A stretch of DNA of 64,000 bases, taken from SNAP01 sp049671745. Its GTDB lineage: Bacteria > Bacteroidota > Bacteroidia > Bacteroidales > Marinifilaceae. Of this stretch, positions 44,021-52,418 are shown piece by piece. Position 1 is the stretch's first letter, and every line of letters begins with the position of its first letter. The DNA is taken from the NCBI GenBank assembly GCA_049671745.1, contig JBATVL010000076.1, forward strand, positions 1 to 64,000. The letters run 5' to 3'. The notes under the pieces are model-generated. The model saw nothing but the letters and a program-made list of their open reading frames with translations, ran no database searches and was not told the origin of the DNA. The position numbers were made by a program, and so were the translations under genes.

Positions 44021-44028
44021 TATCTTTG
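44021..44028 (+). promoter_or_regulatory. Candidate -7 box of dut
   Basis: TATCTTTG matches TAnnTTTG and lies 25 bases before the dut ATG at 44054. A self-complementary stretch ATTATTTTAAAATAAT precedes it. Confidence 0.45.
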
Positions 44029-44053
44029 ACACTTGTCAAAAAAAAAGATACAT

Positions 44054-44485
44054 ATGAAAATTAAGATTGTAAATAAATCGAAACACTCTTTGCCAGAGTA
44101 CAAAACAGCAATGTCTGCTGGTATGGATTTAAGAGCAAATTTATCAGATACGATTACTCTTAAACCTCTAGAAAGAAAACTTATTCCTACTGGATTATTT
44201 ATAGAATTACCTGAATCATATGAAGCACAAATACGTCCTCGTTCAGGCTTTGCTTTAAAAGAAGGTGTTTCTGTTTTAAATACTCCTGGTACTATAGATG
44301 CTGATTATAGAGGAGAAATAGGAATTATTTTAATAAACTTTTCTGATAAAACAGTTGATATAAAAGATGGTGATAGAATCTGCCAAATGGTTATTAACAA
44401 AGTTGAAATGGCTATATTAGAGGAAGTAGAAATCTTATCAGACACTGTTCGTGGAGAAGGTGGTTTTGGACATACAGGAAAATAA
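44054..44485 (+). CDS. dut: dUTP diphosphatase
   Basis: Removes dUTP and supplies dUMP for thymidylate synthesis. From the ATG at 44054 it has 143 residues, as expected for the trimeric enzyme; a TTG seven codons earlier is rejected. Motifs I-V are all visible: AGMDLRAN, RPRSGFALKEGV, TIDADYRGEIG, GDRICQMVI and RGEGGFGHTG. It is 15 bases upstream of the nucleotidyltransferase gene. Confidence 0.97.
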   Translation: MKIKIVNKSKHSLPEYKTAMSAGMDLRANLSDTITLKPLERKLIPTGLFIELPESYEAQIRPRSGFALKEGVSVLNTPGTIDADYRGEIGIILINFSDKTVDIKDGDRICQMVINKVEMAILEEVEILSDTVRGEGGFGHTGK

Positions 44486-44500
44486 AAATACATAAATAAT

Positions 44501-45511
44501 ATGAAAATAATTATACCAATGGCTGGTATGGGAAAGCGTATGAGACCTCATACTCTTACAGTACCTAAGCCTTTAATTAAGATAGCTGGTAAAACAATAG
44601 TAAACCGTCTTTGCGAAGATATTTCTAAAGTTAGTGGCGAACAAATTGAAGAGATTGCATTTATTATCGGAGATTTCGGTAAAGAAGTAGAGCAAGAGTT
44701 ATTAACAATTGCTAGTAACTTAGGTGCAAAGGGAAGTATTTATTATCAAACAGAAGCTTTAGGAACTGCTCATGCTATTTATTGTGCTGAAAAATCTTTA
44801 AGTGGAAACGTAATTGTTGCTTTTGCTGATACTTTATTTAAAGCAGATTTTACTCTTGATAAAGATATAGATTCTGTAATATGGGTTCAAAGAGTCGAAG
44901 ATCCTTCTGCATTTGGTGTAGTGAAAATGGATGAAAACAAGAATATTACTGATTTCGTTGAAAAACCTAAAGAATTTGTTTCAGATCTAGCTATAATAGG
45001 TATCTATTATTTTAAAGATGGTGATAATTTAAGAAATGAATTAAAGCATATCATAGATAATAACTTGAGAGAGAATGGTGAATTCCAATTAACTAATGCT
45101 CTTGAGAATATGAAGAATAAAGGTTTAGTATTTAAGCCAGGAGAGGTTACTGAATGGATGGATTGTGGTAATAAAAATGCTACTGTAAATACTAATCAGA
45201 GAGTTCTTGAGCATAATAAGGATAGAAACCTAGTTGATGCTTCTGTTAAAAATATAAATTCTGTAATTATAGAGCCTTGTTTTATTGGTGAGAATGTAGT
45301 TCTTACTAATTCAATTGTAGGACCACATATATCTTTAGGTGCAGGTTCTACTATTTCTAATTCTGTTATCTCAAATTCTATAATTCAGGATAATGCTTGC
45401 ATTTCTAATACTATACTTGATAATTCTATGTTAGGATGTTCTACTATTGTTAAAAAAGGGAAGTCAGAGTTAAACCTTAGTGACTATTCTGGAGTAGAAT
45501 ATAGTATATAA
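44501..45511 (+). CDS. Sugar-1-phosphate nucleotidyltransferase
   Basis: A 336-residue enzyme that makes an NDP-sugar. The N-terminal domain shows the signature IIPMAGMGKRMRPHTLTVPK and GTAHAIYCAEKSL; an acidic metal site is in AFADTLFK. From about residue 245 a left-handed beta-helix of hexapeptide-like repeats follows (IEPCFIGENVVLTNSIVG, HISLGAGSTISNS, IQDNACISN). This resembles GlmU or RmlA-like proteins, though the acetyltransferase active site is not evident. Probably serves cell-envelope polysaccharide synthesis; exact nucleotide and sugar are open. Confidence 0.88.
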   Translation: MKIIIPMAGMGKRMRPHTLTVPKPLIKIAGKTIVNRLCEDISKVSGEQIEEIAFIIGDFGKEVEQELLTIASNLGAKGSIYYQTEALGTAHAIYCAEKSLSGNVIVAFADTLFKADFTLDKDIDSVIWVQRVEDPSAFGVVKMDENKNITDFVEKPKEFVSDLAIIGIYYFKDGDNLRNELKHIIDNNLRENGEFQLTNALENMKNKGLVFKPGEVTEWMDCGNKNATVNTNQRVLEHNKDRNLVDASVKNINSVIIEPCFIGENVVLTNSIVGPHISLGAGSTISNSVISNSIIQDNACISNTILDNSMLGCSTIVKKGKSELNLSDYSGVEYSI

Positions 45512-45520
45512 AATCTGATT

Positions 45521-47260
45521 ATGCGTAAAATAGTCCTTGTAATATTCTTACTTGCTGTCTCTTTTAATTTAAAGGCAGTTGATAACCTTAGTTCAAAAAG
45601 AAAGTCAGCCTTTCATAAAGAAAAAGTGTTAGACAAGAATCAATCTTTAGATTTTGAATATTCTTTTATAGAAGGAATTAAATTTAAGATGTTAGGAGAT
45701 TACAAGATGTCTATAAAATGGTTTAATCGCTGTTTAAGTATAGATAAAACAAGTTCTGCTGTTCGTTACGAATTAGCAGGTATATATATTCTTAATAGCG
45801 ATTATAACTCTGCTATGTATTTGCTCAGAGATGCAATAAAATACAATCCACATAACATATGGTATAAATTACAGCTTGCAGATATCTATAGAAAAAAATC
45901 TATGATAAAGCAAGCTTGTGATTTGTATAATGATTTATATAAATCGAATAAAGACAGGCTTGATTTTATTGTTATGCAAGCTGATTTATATGCTTCCATA
46001 GAGGAATGGAAAATAGCGATTAATAAGTATAATAAAATAGAAAAATTAAAGGGAATTTCAGAATATACTTCTATTCAAAAATATAAGATATTCAATAAGT
46101 TAGGAGAAAAAAGATCTGCGGAGAAAGAGATTACTAATCTTATAAAAAAGTATCCTAAAAAGCTAGAGTATTTAGTAATGTTATCTGATGTTTACATCTT
46201 AAATAATAAAGATGCTAATGTTTTAGATCTCTTTAAGAAGATGATAAATATTAATTCTGAAAATGGTTTTATATATTTCTATATTGCTAATTATTACAAG
46301 AATAAAAATAATATTGAGAAGTTTAAGGAGAATCTAGAATTAGCTGTACTTAAAGATAATGTTGACATTAATTATAAAATACAGTATATTATTAAGCTTT
46401 TTATAAATACAGATAAATTAAATATAGATAGGGCTTTTCTGAAATCTCTTGTTAATAAACTTATAAGTAAATATCCTGAAAATCCAGCTGTTTTATCACT
46501 AAAGGCTGATGTATTGAAAGCAGAGGGGGATATTAAAGGATCTAGAGAAATTATACTTAAGATAATAGACTTAGATAAACATTCTTATAAAATCTGGGAA
46601 GCACTTTTATTGATTGATAATCAGTTGCTTGATTTTGAAGCTATGAAAAAACATAGTGAAGAAGCAATTACTTATTTTCCTGAAGAAGCCATGCCATATA
46701 TTTTAAATGGTATATCTTATATAACTGAAAATAATAACCAGAAGGCTTATGATATACTCTCAAAAGGTGTTATTTTAGTAAATGGAAATAATGTTTTATT
46801 ATCTCAATTTTATTCTTTTCAGGCTGAGTGTTTATATAATTTAAACAAGAAGGAAGAGGCATTTATTATGTATGATAAGGTCTTAGATATAGATTCTGAC
46901 AATATAAGTGTCTTAAATAACTATAGTTATTATTTATCTTTAGCTGGTAAAGATCTAGAGAAGGCTGAAAGAATGATTTCTAGATGTATAGAACTTGAGG
47001 GTGATAATCCAACATATATGGATACTTATGCTTGGGTATTATTTAAAAGAAAACGTTATAAAGAAGCCTATTTTTACATGAAAAGAGTGATTGATTTAAA
47101 TCAAGATAAATCTTCTGTATTAATGGAACATTTTGGTGATATATTATTTATGAATAATATGGAGAAAGAAGCACTACAGGCTTGGAAGAAGGCTGTAGAG
47201 TATGGGAAAGGTAGTGATTTATTGAAGCGTAAAATAAAAGAGAAGAAATTTATTGAATAA
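45521..47260 (+). CDS. TPR-repeat periplasmic or outer-membrane protein
   Basis: A 579-residue protein with a signal peptide (cleavage near FNLKA) and about a dozen tetratricopeptide repeats, visible for example as SAVRYELAGIYILNSDYNSA near 75 and SVLNNYSYYLSLAGKDLEKA near 465. It overlaps the next gene (DUF4292 lipoprotein) by 8 bases. TPR protein, DUF4292 lipoprotein and EnvC-like protein recur together in Bacteroidetes, as here, which suggests a shared role in cell-envelope assembly. Function unproven. Confidence 0.85.
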   Translation: MRKIVLVIFLLAVSFNLKAVDNLSSKRKSAFHKEKVLDKNQSLDFEYSFIEGIKFKMLGDYKMSIKWFNRCLSIDKTSSAVRYELAGIYILNSDYNSAMYLLRDAIKYNPHNIWYKLQLADIYRKKSMIKQACDLYNDLYKSNKDRLDFIVMQADLYASIEEWKIAINKYNKIEKLKGISEYTSIQKYKIFNKLGEKRSAEKEITNLIKKYPKKLEYLVMLSDVYILNNKDANVLDLFKKMININSENGFIYFYIANYYKNKNNIEKFKENLELAVLKDNVDINYKIQYIIKLFINTDKLNIDRAFLKSLVNKLISKYPENPAVLSLKADVLKAEGDIKGSREIILKIIDLDKHSYKIWEALLLIDNQLLDFEAMKKHSEEAITYFPEEAMPYILNGISYITENNNQKAYDILSKGVILVNGNNVLLSQFYSFQAECLYNLNKKEEAFIMYDKVLDIDSDNISVLNNYSYYLSLAGKDLEKAERMISRCIELEGDNPTYMDTYAWVLFKRKRYKEAYFYMKRVIDLNQDKSSVLMEHFGDILFMNNMEKEALQAWKKAVEYGKGSDLLKRKIKEKKFIE

Positions 47261-48125
47261 TATGAAGAATATTAAGGTTTATATATATATAATAATTCTA
47301 TTAAGTATATTCTCATGTAGTACTGTAAAAAACAGTGTTTTACATGAGAAAAAAGAACTTCCTCCAATAAATAGAAAACATTTACTTTCTTTGGTTAGAG
47401 ATAGCTCGCTGAATTATTCGGCACTAATGCTAAAGAAAGTAAATATAAAAATTAATGAACATGGTAAGACATCTTCTTACAGAGGTTCTATAAGGATTTT
47501 AAAGGATAGTTCTATATGGATTTCTTTGAATTTTGCTTTAGGAATGGAGGTTGTACGTTTATTAATTACAAAAGATTCAGTCTCTTTTATAGATAGATAT
47601 CATAAACAATATTACAAAGGTTCTTATGCTTTTCTTGAAGAGAAGTTAGGAATAGATTTGAATTATGAATTGATACAATCTTTATTAACCAACGATTTAG
47701 TTAACTATGAGGATATATTAGATGATAAAATCTCAAACAAATTCAATTCAATAGTTTCTGATGGCTATTATACATTAACGTCTATGAGTCAAAAGAAGCT
47801 GCTTAGGAAAAGAAAACAAGTAGAGAGGCAATTATATAAAAACAAGTTATTTACAACTATATATCAAACAAATCTTATTAATCCAGAGACTTTTAAAGTA
47901 AATAAAATATACGTAACTGAGTTATATAGAGATTGGAAAATGAATGTTTCATATTCTGATTATTCTAGATTCAATAGTAAATTGATTCCTACAAAGTTAG
48001 CTTTTACTTTTTGTTCAATGAATAAAGAGTTCTCATGTACATTGTCGTACTCTGGTATTTATTTTAAAGATAAACTTAGAATACCTTTTAGAATACCTGC
48101 TAAATATGAAGAAATAGTAAAATGA
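47253..48125 (+). CDS. DUF4292 lipoprotein
   Basis: A 290-residue lipoprotein with lipobox FSCS (cysteine near residue 22; counting from the ATG at 47262 it would be 19). The mature part holds the DUF4292 pattern, beginning MLKKVNIKINEHGKTSSYRG and followed by DSIWISLNFALGMEVVRLLI, which resembles the LolA/LolB-like half-barrel fold. A role in lipid or lipoprotein handling is therefore conceivable but not shown. It overlaps both neighbours by a few bases, so TPR, DUF4292 and EnvC-like genes are translationally coupled. Confidence 0.85.
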   Translation: MNNMKNIKVYIYIIILLSIFSCSTVKNSVLHEKKELPPINRKHLLSLVRDSSLNYSALMLKKVNIKINEHGKTSSYRGSIRILKDSSIWISLNFALGMEVVRLLITKDSVSFIDRYHKQYYKGSYAFLEEKLGIDLNYELIQSLLTNDLVNYEDILDDKISNKFNSIVSDGYYTLTSMSQKKLLRKRKQVERQLYKNKLFTTIYQTNLINPETFKVNKIYVTELYRDWKMNVSYSDYSRFNSKLIPTKLAFTFCSMNKEFSCTLSYSGIYFKDKLRIPFRIPAKYEEIVK

Positions 48126-49324
48126 TAAAATCTTCTCGATATATATTAGTTATATTTTTAGTGTTGTCTTTTACAGCAGTATTTTCACAGTCGGTAAAAA
48201 CACTTAGGAATAATAAGAAGAAAATAGAACAAGATATTATATATCTTAATAAACTTCTTAAGGAGAGCTCTAAGAATAAAGTCGTTACTCTTAATAAACT
48301 AGAGTTAGTTGATAAACAAATAAATAACAGAAGAAGACTTATTGATAATATAGAACAAGAAGCATTGGCTTTAAGTGAGAATGTTAATCAAAATAAAGAA
48401 AAACTTAGTGAGTCTTCTCTCAAATTAGATATTCTTAAAAAGCAATACTCTTTTATAGTATACAATTCTTGGCTTCATAAATCGAACAATAATAAATTAA
48501 TCTTTATTCTTTCTTCAAACGATTTTAATCAAGCATATTTAAGGCTCAAATATTTAAAGCAATATTCTGAATATACTGAGAATCTGGTTAAAGATATTAA
48601 CAAATTAAAGTTAAATCTTGATAAGGCTACTATCATTTTGATTGACCAATATCAAGAGAAACAATCTTTAGCAAAGTCGTTAAACGATGAAAAACTTTCA
48701 TTGGCACAAGAGAAAGAAAAATATAGAGAATACCTTTCTTCTTTACTTTCTCAACATAAGAACTTAAAAAAGAGATTAAAAAAACAATTGATTGCGCAAA
48801 CGAGATTGACTTCTAAGATTAAGAAATTAATTAAGAAGATAATTAAGAAAGAAAGAATAAGGAAGGAAAGAACAAGAAAGGAAAAGAAAATCAAAGTAGA
48901 AATTGATTTATCTAAACCTTTTGCAAAATTAAAATCTAAACTACCATGGCCAACAAGATCTGGTTTTATCTCTTCTCGTTTTGGTGTACATCAACATCCT
49001 GTAGCTAAAAAGACAAAAGTAAGAAATGATGGAATAGATATAACAACAGATAAATATGCTAAATGTTATTCTGTTTTTGATGGTAGAGTAAGTGAGATAT
49101 TTAACTCTTTTGGATTAAATAATATAGTAATGATAAGACATGGAGTTTACTTGACTGTTTACGCTAATCTTAGTAAAGTTTATGTTACAAAAGGAGAAAG
49201 AATAAAAGCAGGTAAAGCTATTGGTATGATTTATACCGATGATCATGAGCATAAAACAGTTCTTAAGTTTCAGGTTTGGAAAAACACTTCGAAACAAAAC
49301 CCTAGTCGTTGGTTGAAGAAATAA
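48122..49324 (+). CDS. EnvC/NlpD-like murein hydrolase activator
   Basis: A 400-residue secreted protein: signal peptide (cleavage near FSQS), long coiled coil (about 25-260) ending in a Lys/Arg-rich stretch, and a C-terminal LytM (M23) domain. In the LytM domain the usual zinc ligands are missing: the HxxxD motif reads NDGID and the later YxHL reads YANL. That degenerate state is typical of EnvC-type activators, which switch on amidases rather than cut peptidoglycan. It would act in the periplasm at division. Overlaps the DUF4292 gene by 4 bases. Confidence 0.88.
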   Translation: MIKSSRYILVIFLVLSFTAVFSQSVKTLRNNKKKIEQDIIYLNKLLKESSKNKVVTLNKLELVDKQINNRRRLIDNIEQEALALSENVNQNKEKLSESSLKLDILKKQYSFIVYNSWLHKSNNNKLIFILSSNDFNQAYLRLKYLKQYSEYTENLVKDINKLKLNLDKATIILIDQYQEKQSLAKSLNDEKLSLAQEKEKYREYLSSLLSQHKNLKKRLKKQLIAQTRLTSKIKKLIKKIIKKERIRKERTRKEKKIKVEIDLSKPFAKLKSKLPWPTRSGFISSRFGVHQHPVAKKTKVRNDGIDITTDKYAKCYSVFDGRVSEIFNSFGLNNIVMIRHGVYLTVYANLSKVYVTKGERIKAGKAIGMIYTDDHEHKTVLKFQVWKNTSKQNPSRWLKK

Positions 49325-49398
49325 GACTGTTCATCAAACTAAAGTTTTTCGTGTATTTTTTTTCTATATTATTGTTTTCTATTTGGAGACTCAAACAA

Positions 49399-49456
49399 AA
49401 TATATTTCGTCATTATTTCATTGTTTCGACAAAGTTAAATAGGGATGAAATATATT
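49399..49456. repeat. Inverted repeat upstream of the anti-sigma-like gene
   Basis: AATATATTTCGTC (49399-49411) and GATGAAATATATT (49444-49456) are complementary at 12 of 13 positions with a 32-base spacer. No T-run follows, so it may be a binding site or leader structure in the 219-base gap after the EnvC-like gene. Confidence 0.35.
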
Positions 49457-49543
49457 AAGCCTAATATGTTTTAATTTATTGTTATTTTATAATAAATTAG
49501 TACTTTTATTTTGTTAAGAAATTTAATAGTTAAAATACTTTGT

Positions 49544-49957
49544 ATGTTAGTTAACCTAAATATTAGATTATCCTCAGTAAAAGAGAACATGAATAGAGTT
49601 GAAGAGTTTATAGGCAACATTATGATTTCTTTTGGTATATCTGATTTTTATCAAGCTAAGATAGCTTTAGCTGTAGAAGAAGCTGCAATGAATGCAATTA
49701 CTTTTGGTAATCATGAAGATTCTAACAAGTTTATAACTGTAGAGTTTAATTATAATAATGAGTATTTTGATTTTGCAATATCTGATGAAGGTGAAGGTTT
49801 TAATCATACTAATATTACTAATCCTATAGAATCAAAAAATGAAGATGAGGGAAAAGGTTTATTTTTAATGAGAACTCTCTCAGACGAATTAATATTTAAT
49901 AACACAGGTTCAAAAGCGACCTTACGCTTTTACAACAATATAAGAAGTATAGCATAA
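49544..49957 (+). CDS. RsbW/SpoIIAB-like ATP-binding protein
   Basis: A 137-residue HATPase_c_2 protein with the GHKL pattern: EEAAMNAITFGNH (N-box), ISDEGEGFN (G1) and EGKGLFLMRTL (G2). Such proteins act as anti-sigma factors or serine kinases in partner-switching systems. No anti-sigma antagonist or sigma factor lies beside it; instead its stop overlaps the start of ybeY (TAATG). I prefer the ATG at 49544 over a TTG 11 codons upstream. Confidence 0.85.
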   Translation: MLVNLNIRLSSVKENMNRVEEFIGNIMISFGISDFYQAKIALAVEEAAMNAITFGNHEDSNKFITVEFNYNNEYFDFAISDEGEGFNHTNITNPIESKNEDEGKGLFLMRTLSDELIFNNTGSKATLRFYNNIRSIA

Positions 49958-50373
49958 TGATTGATTTTAATTTTGAAGAGATTGATGCAATAGACATCAA
50001 GCTCGAAGAGGCGGAGAGATGGATTACACAGGTTATAGAGAAAAATAATATGAATGTAGGTGAACTAACCTACATTTTTTGTTCTGACGAATACCTTCTT
50101 GAGATAAATAAACAGTATCTTCAACATGATTATTTTACTGATATTATAACTTTCAATTATTGTGAAGGTGATACTATAAGTGGTGATCTTTTCATAAGTG
50201 TAGACACTGTTTTAGACAACGCTAAGACCTTTGGAGTTGATTATCTAACAGAACTTAATAGAGTAATTATTCACGGTGTTTTACACCTTATAGGATTTGA
50301 TGATAAATGTGATGAAGATCAGGAAGAAATGACTCGTCAAGAAAATTTATCATTAGAACTTCTGAATAATTGA
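49957..50373 (+). CDS. ybeY: Endoribonuclease YbeY
   Basis: A 138-residue metal-dependent RNase for 16S rRNA 3' end maturation and ribosome quality control. The zinc motif is HGVLHLIGFDD near residue 108: the first two histidines fit HxxxH, but the third ligand, histidine in E. coli, is aspartate here. TDIITFNY and GDLFISVDTV are also typical. The start overlaps the stop of the upstream gene. Next gene mnmG, 32 bases on. Confidence 0.92.
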   Translation: MIDFNFEEIDAIDIKLEEAERWITQVIEKNNMNVGELTYIFCSDEYLLEINKQYLQHDYFTDIITFNYCEGDTISGDLFISVDTVLDNAKTFGVDYLTELNRVIIHGVLHLIGFDDKCDEDQEEMTRQENLSLELLNN

Positions 50374-50405
50374 TTTAATATCTAACTTTGAGCAAAATTT
50401 TGCCA

Positions 50406-52295
50406 ATGAGTGAATTATTTCCATTATATGATGTAATAGTAGTCGGAGCCGGTCATGCTGGTTGTGAGGCTGCTTGTGCTGCCGCTAATCTTGGTTCTAA
50501 AACATTGTTAATAACAATGGATATGAATAAGATTGCCCAAATGTCTTGTAATCCTGCAATGGGTGGAATTGCAAAGGGACAGATAGTTAGAGAGATTGAT
50601 GCCTTAGGCGGATATGCTGGTATTGTAACAGATAGATCAACTATTCAGTTTAGAATGTTGAATCGTTCTAAGGGACCTGCTATGTGGAGTCCAAGAGCTC
50701 AATGTGATAGAGTTTTCTTTTCTAATGAGTGGAGAAGTATTATAGAGAATACAGATAATCTTGATATATGGCAAGACAGTGTTACCTCTCTTCTTATGGA
50801 AGATAAAAAGGTAAATGGTGTACATACTCAATTAGGTGTAGAAATACGTTCTAAGAAGGTTATCTTGACTAATGGTACCTTCCTTGGCGGTTTAATGCAT
50901 GTAGGAAATGTAAGTTGGGGTGGAGGAAGAGTTTCTGAACCCGCATCATACGGACTGTCAGAGCAATTAGCTGAAAATGGATTTAATGTAGGTAGAATGA
51001 AAACTGGAACACCTGTGAGAATAGATGCTCGTTCGGTTGATTTTACTAAACTTGAATCTCAAGCAGGAGAAACAGATTTCTATAAATTCTCTTATTTAAC
51101 TAAGGATGTAAAATCTAAGTTGAATCAGAGATGTATGTATATTGCATACACTAATCCAGAAGTTCACGCTATTCTGCGTACTGGTTTTGAAGATTCACCT
51201 TTATTTAATGGTACAATTAAGAGTATAGGACCTAGATACTGTCCAAGTATAGAGACTAAACTTGATACATTCGCTAATAAGGATGCTCATCATTTATTTT
51301 TAGAACCAGAGGGTGAATATACTCATGAGTGCTATTTAAATGGCTTTTCTTCATCTTTACCTCTTGATATACAACTAAGAGCTTTAAGAAAAGTTGAAGG
51401 CTTTGAGAACGTACGTATATACCGTCCAGGATATGCTATAGAATACGATTTTTTCGATCCTACAGATTTAAACCATACTTTAGAGACTAAAGCTATAAGT
51501 GGATTATATTTTGCAGGACAGATAAATGGTACTACTGGTTATGAAGAAGCAGGTGCTCAAGGATTAATGGCAGGTATAAATGCTCACTTATCAGTAAATG
51601 ATAAAGATGAATTTGTTTTAGGAAGAGATGAAGCTTATATAGGAGTTCTTATAGACGATTTAGTTACAAAAGGAGTTGATGAGCCTTATAGAATGTTTAC
51701 TTCAAGAGCTGAGTACAGAATACTTCTTCGTCAAGATGATGCTGATGCTCGTCTTACACCTAAAGCATTTGAACTTGGATTGGTTGGAGAAGAAAGATTA
51801 TCTTTATTAAAAACGAAACTTGTACAGAGAGATAATCTAATTCAATTCTGTAAAACATATTCTCTTAAGCCTGCGTATATAAATGAGAGATTGCTAGAAT
51901 TAAAAACTACTGCTCTTAAGCAAGGACTTAAATTGAAAGAGATTGTACTTCGTCCGCAAATACGTCTAATAGATCTTATCGATTATATTCCAGCTCTTAA
52001 ATTAGAGGTTGAAAAAATAGAAGAAGACAGAAGACAAGAGATTATTGAAGCTGCAGAAATATTGATAAAATACTCTGGATATATAGAAAGAGAAAGATTA
52101 ATTGCGGACAAATTAAGAAGACTAGAAGACTTAAATATAGATGGAAGGTTTGATTATGACAAAGTAGATTCTTTATCTACAGAAGCAAAACAGAAATTAA
52201 AGAAAATACAGCCTAAGACCATTGGTCAGGCAACAAGAATATCTGGAGTGAATCCTGCCGATATAAATATTTTATTAATATTAATGGGTAGATAG
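50406..52295 (+). CDS. mnmG: tRNA uridine-5-carboxymethylaminomethyl modification enzyme MnmG
   Basis: FAD-dependent subunit of the MnmEG complex that modifies wobble uridine of several tRNAs. It has 629 residues from the ATG at 50406 (TTG at 50388 is the only longer start). The FAD motif VVGAGHAGCEAACAAANLG is near residue 13, followed by MSCNPAMGGIAKGQIVREID near 45 and GQINGTTGYEEAGAQG near 370. The C-terminal MnmE-binding helices end with RISGVNPADINILLI. mnmG is often near chromosome origins and parS sites, which is of interest here. Confidence 0.97.
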   Translation: MSELFPLYDVIVVGAGHAGCEAACAAANLGSKTLLITMDMNKIAQMSCNPAMGGIAKGQIVREIDALGGYAGIVTDRSTIQFRMLNRSKGPAMWSPRAQCDRVFFSNEWRSIIENTDNLDIWQDSVTSLLMEDKKVNGVHTQLGVEIRSKKVILTNGTFLGGLMHVGNVSWGGGRVSEPASYGLSEQLAENGFNVGRMKTGTPVRIDARSVDFTKLESQAGETDFYKFSYLTKDVKSKLNQRCMYIAYTNPEVHAILRTGFEDSPLFNGTIKSIGPRYCPSIETKLDTFANKDAHHLFLEPEGEYTHECYLNGFSSSLPLDIQLRALRKVEGFENVRIYRPGYAIEYDFFDPTDLNHTLETKAISGLYFAGQINGTTGYEEAGAQGLMAGINAHLSVNDKDEFVLGRDEAYIGVLIDDLVTKGVDEPYRMFTSRAEYRILLRQDDADARLTPKAFELGLVGEERLSLLKTKLVQRDNLIQFCKTYSLKPAYINERLLELKTTALKQGLKLKEIVLRPQIRLIDLIDYIPALKLEVEKIEEDRRQEIIEAAEILIKYSGYIERERLIADKLRRLEDLNIDGRFDYDKVDSLSTEAKQKLKKIQPKTIGQATRISGVNPADINILLILMGR

Positions 52296-52323
52296 AAGTT
52301 TACTTCTAAATGAAATCAATACT

Positions 52324-52353
52324 AAAATGCGGTTCTAGGATCGCATTTTTTTA
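52324..52353 (+). terminator. Intrinsic terminator of mnmG
   Basis: AAAATGCG (52324-52331) and CGCATTTT (52342-52349) pair over a 10-base loop and run into a T-tract. Confidence 0.85.
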
Positions 52354-52382
52354 TTTTGATATTTTTAGTATAATTGTAGAGC

Positions 52383-52398
52383 TGTTCCACGTGAAATG
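52383..52398. promoter_or_regulatory. Near-consensus parS centromere site
   Basis: TGTTCCACGTGAAATG matches the ParB/Spo0J-binding parS consensus TGTTNCACGTGAAACA at the first 14 of 16 positions. It lies in the 100-base gap between the mnmG terminator and ade. I saw only one other CACGTG of similar type in the window (7845-7850, inside the penicillin-binding protein gene) and its flanks do not fit. Confidence 0.65.
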
Positions 52399-52418
52399 CG
52401 TATTTGAAAAAAGAACTT

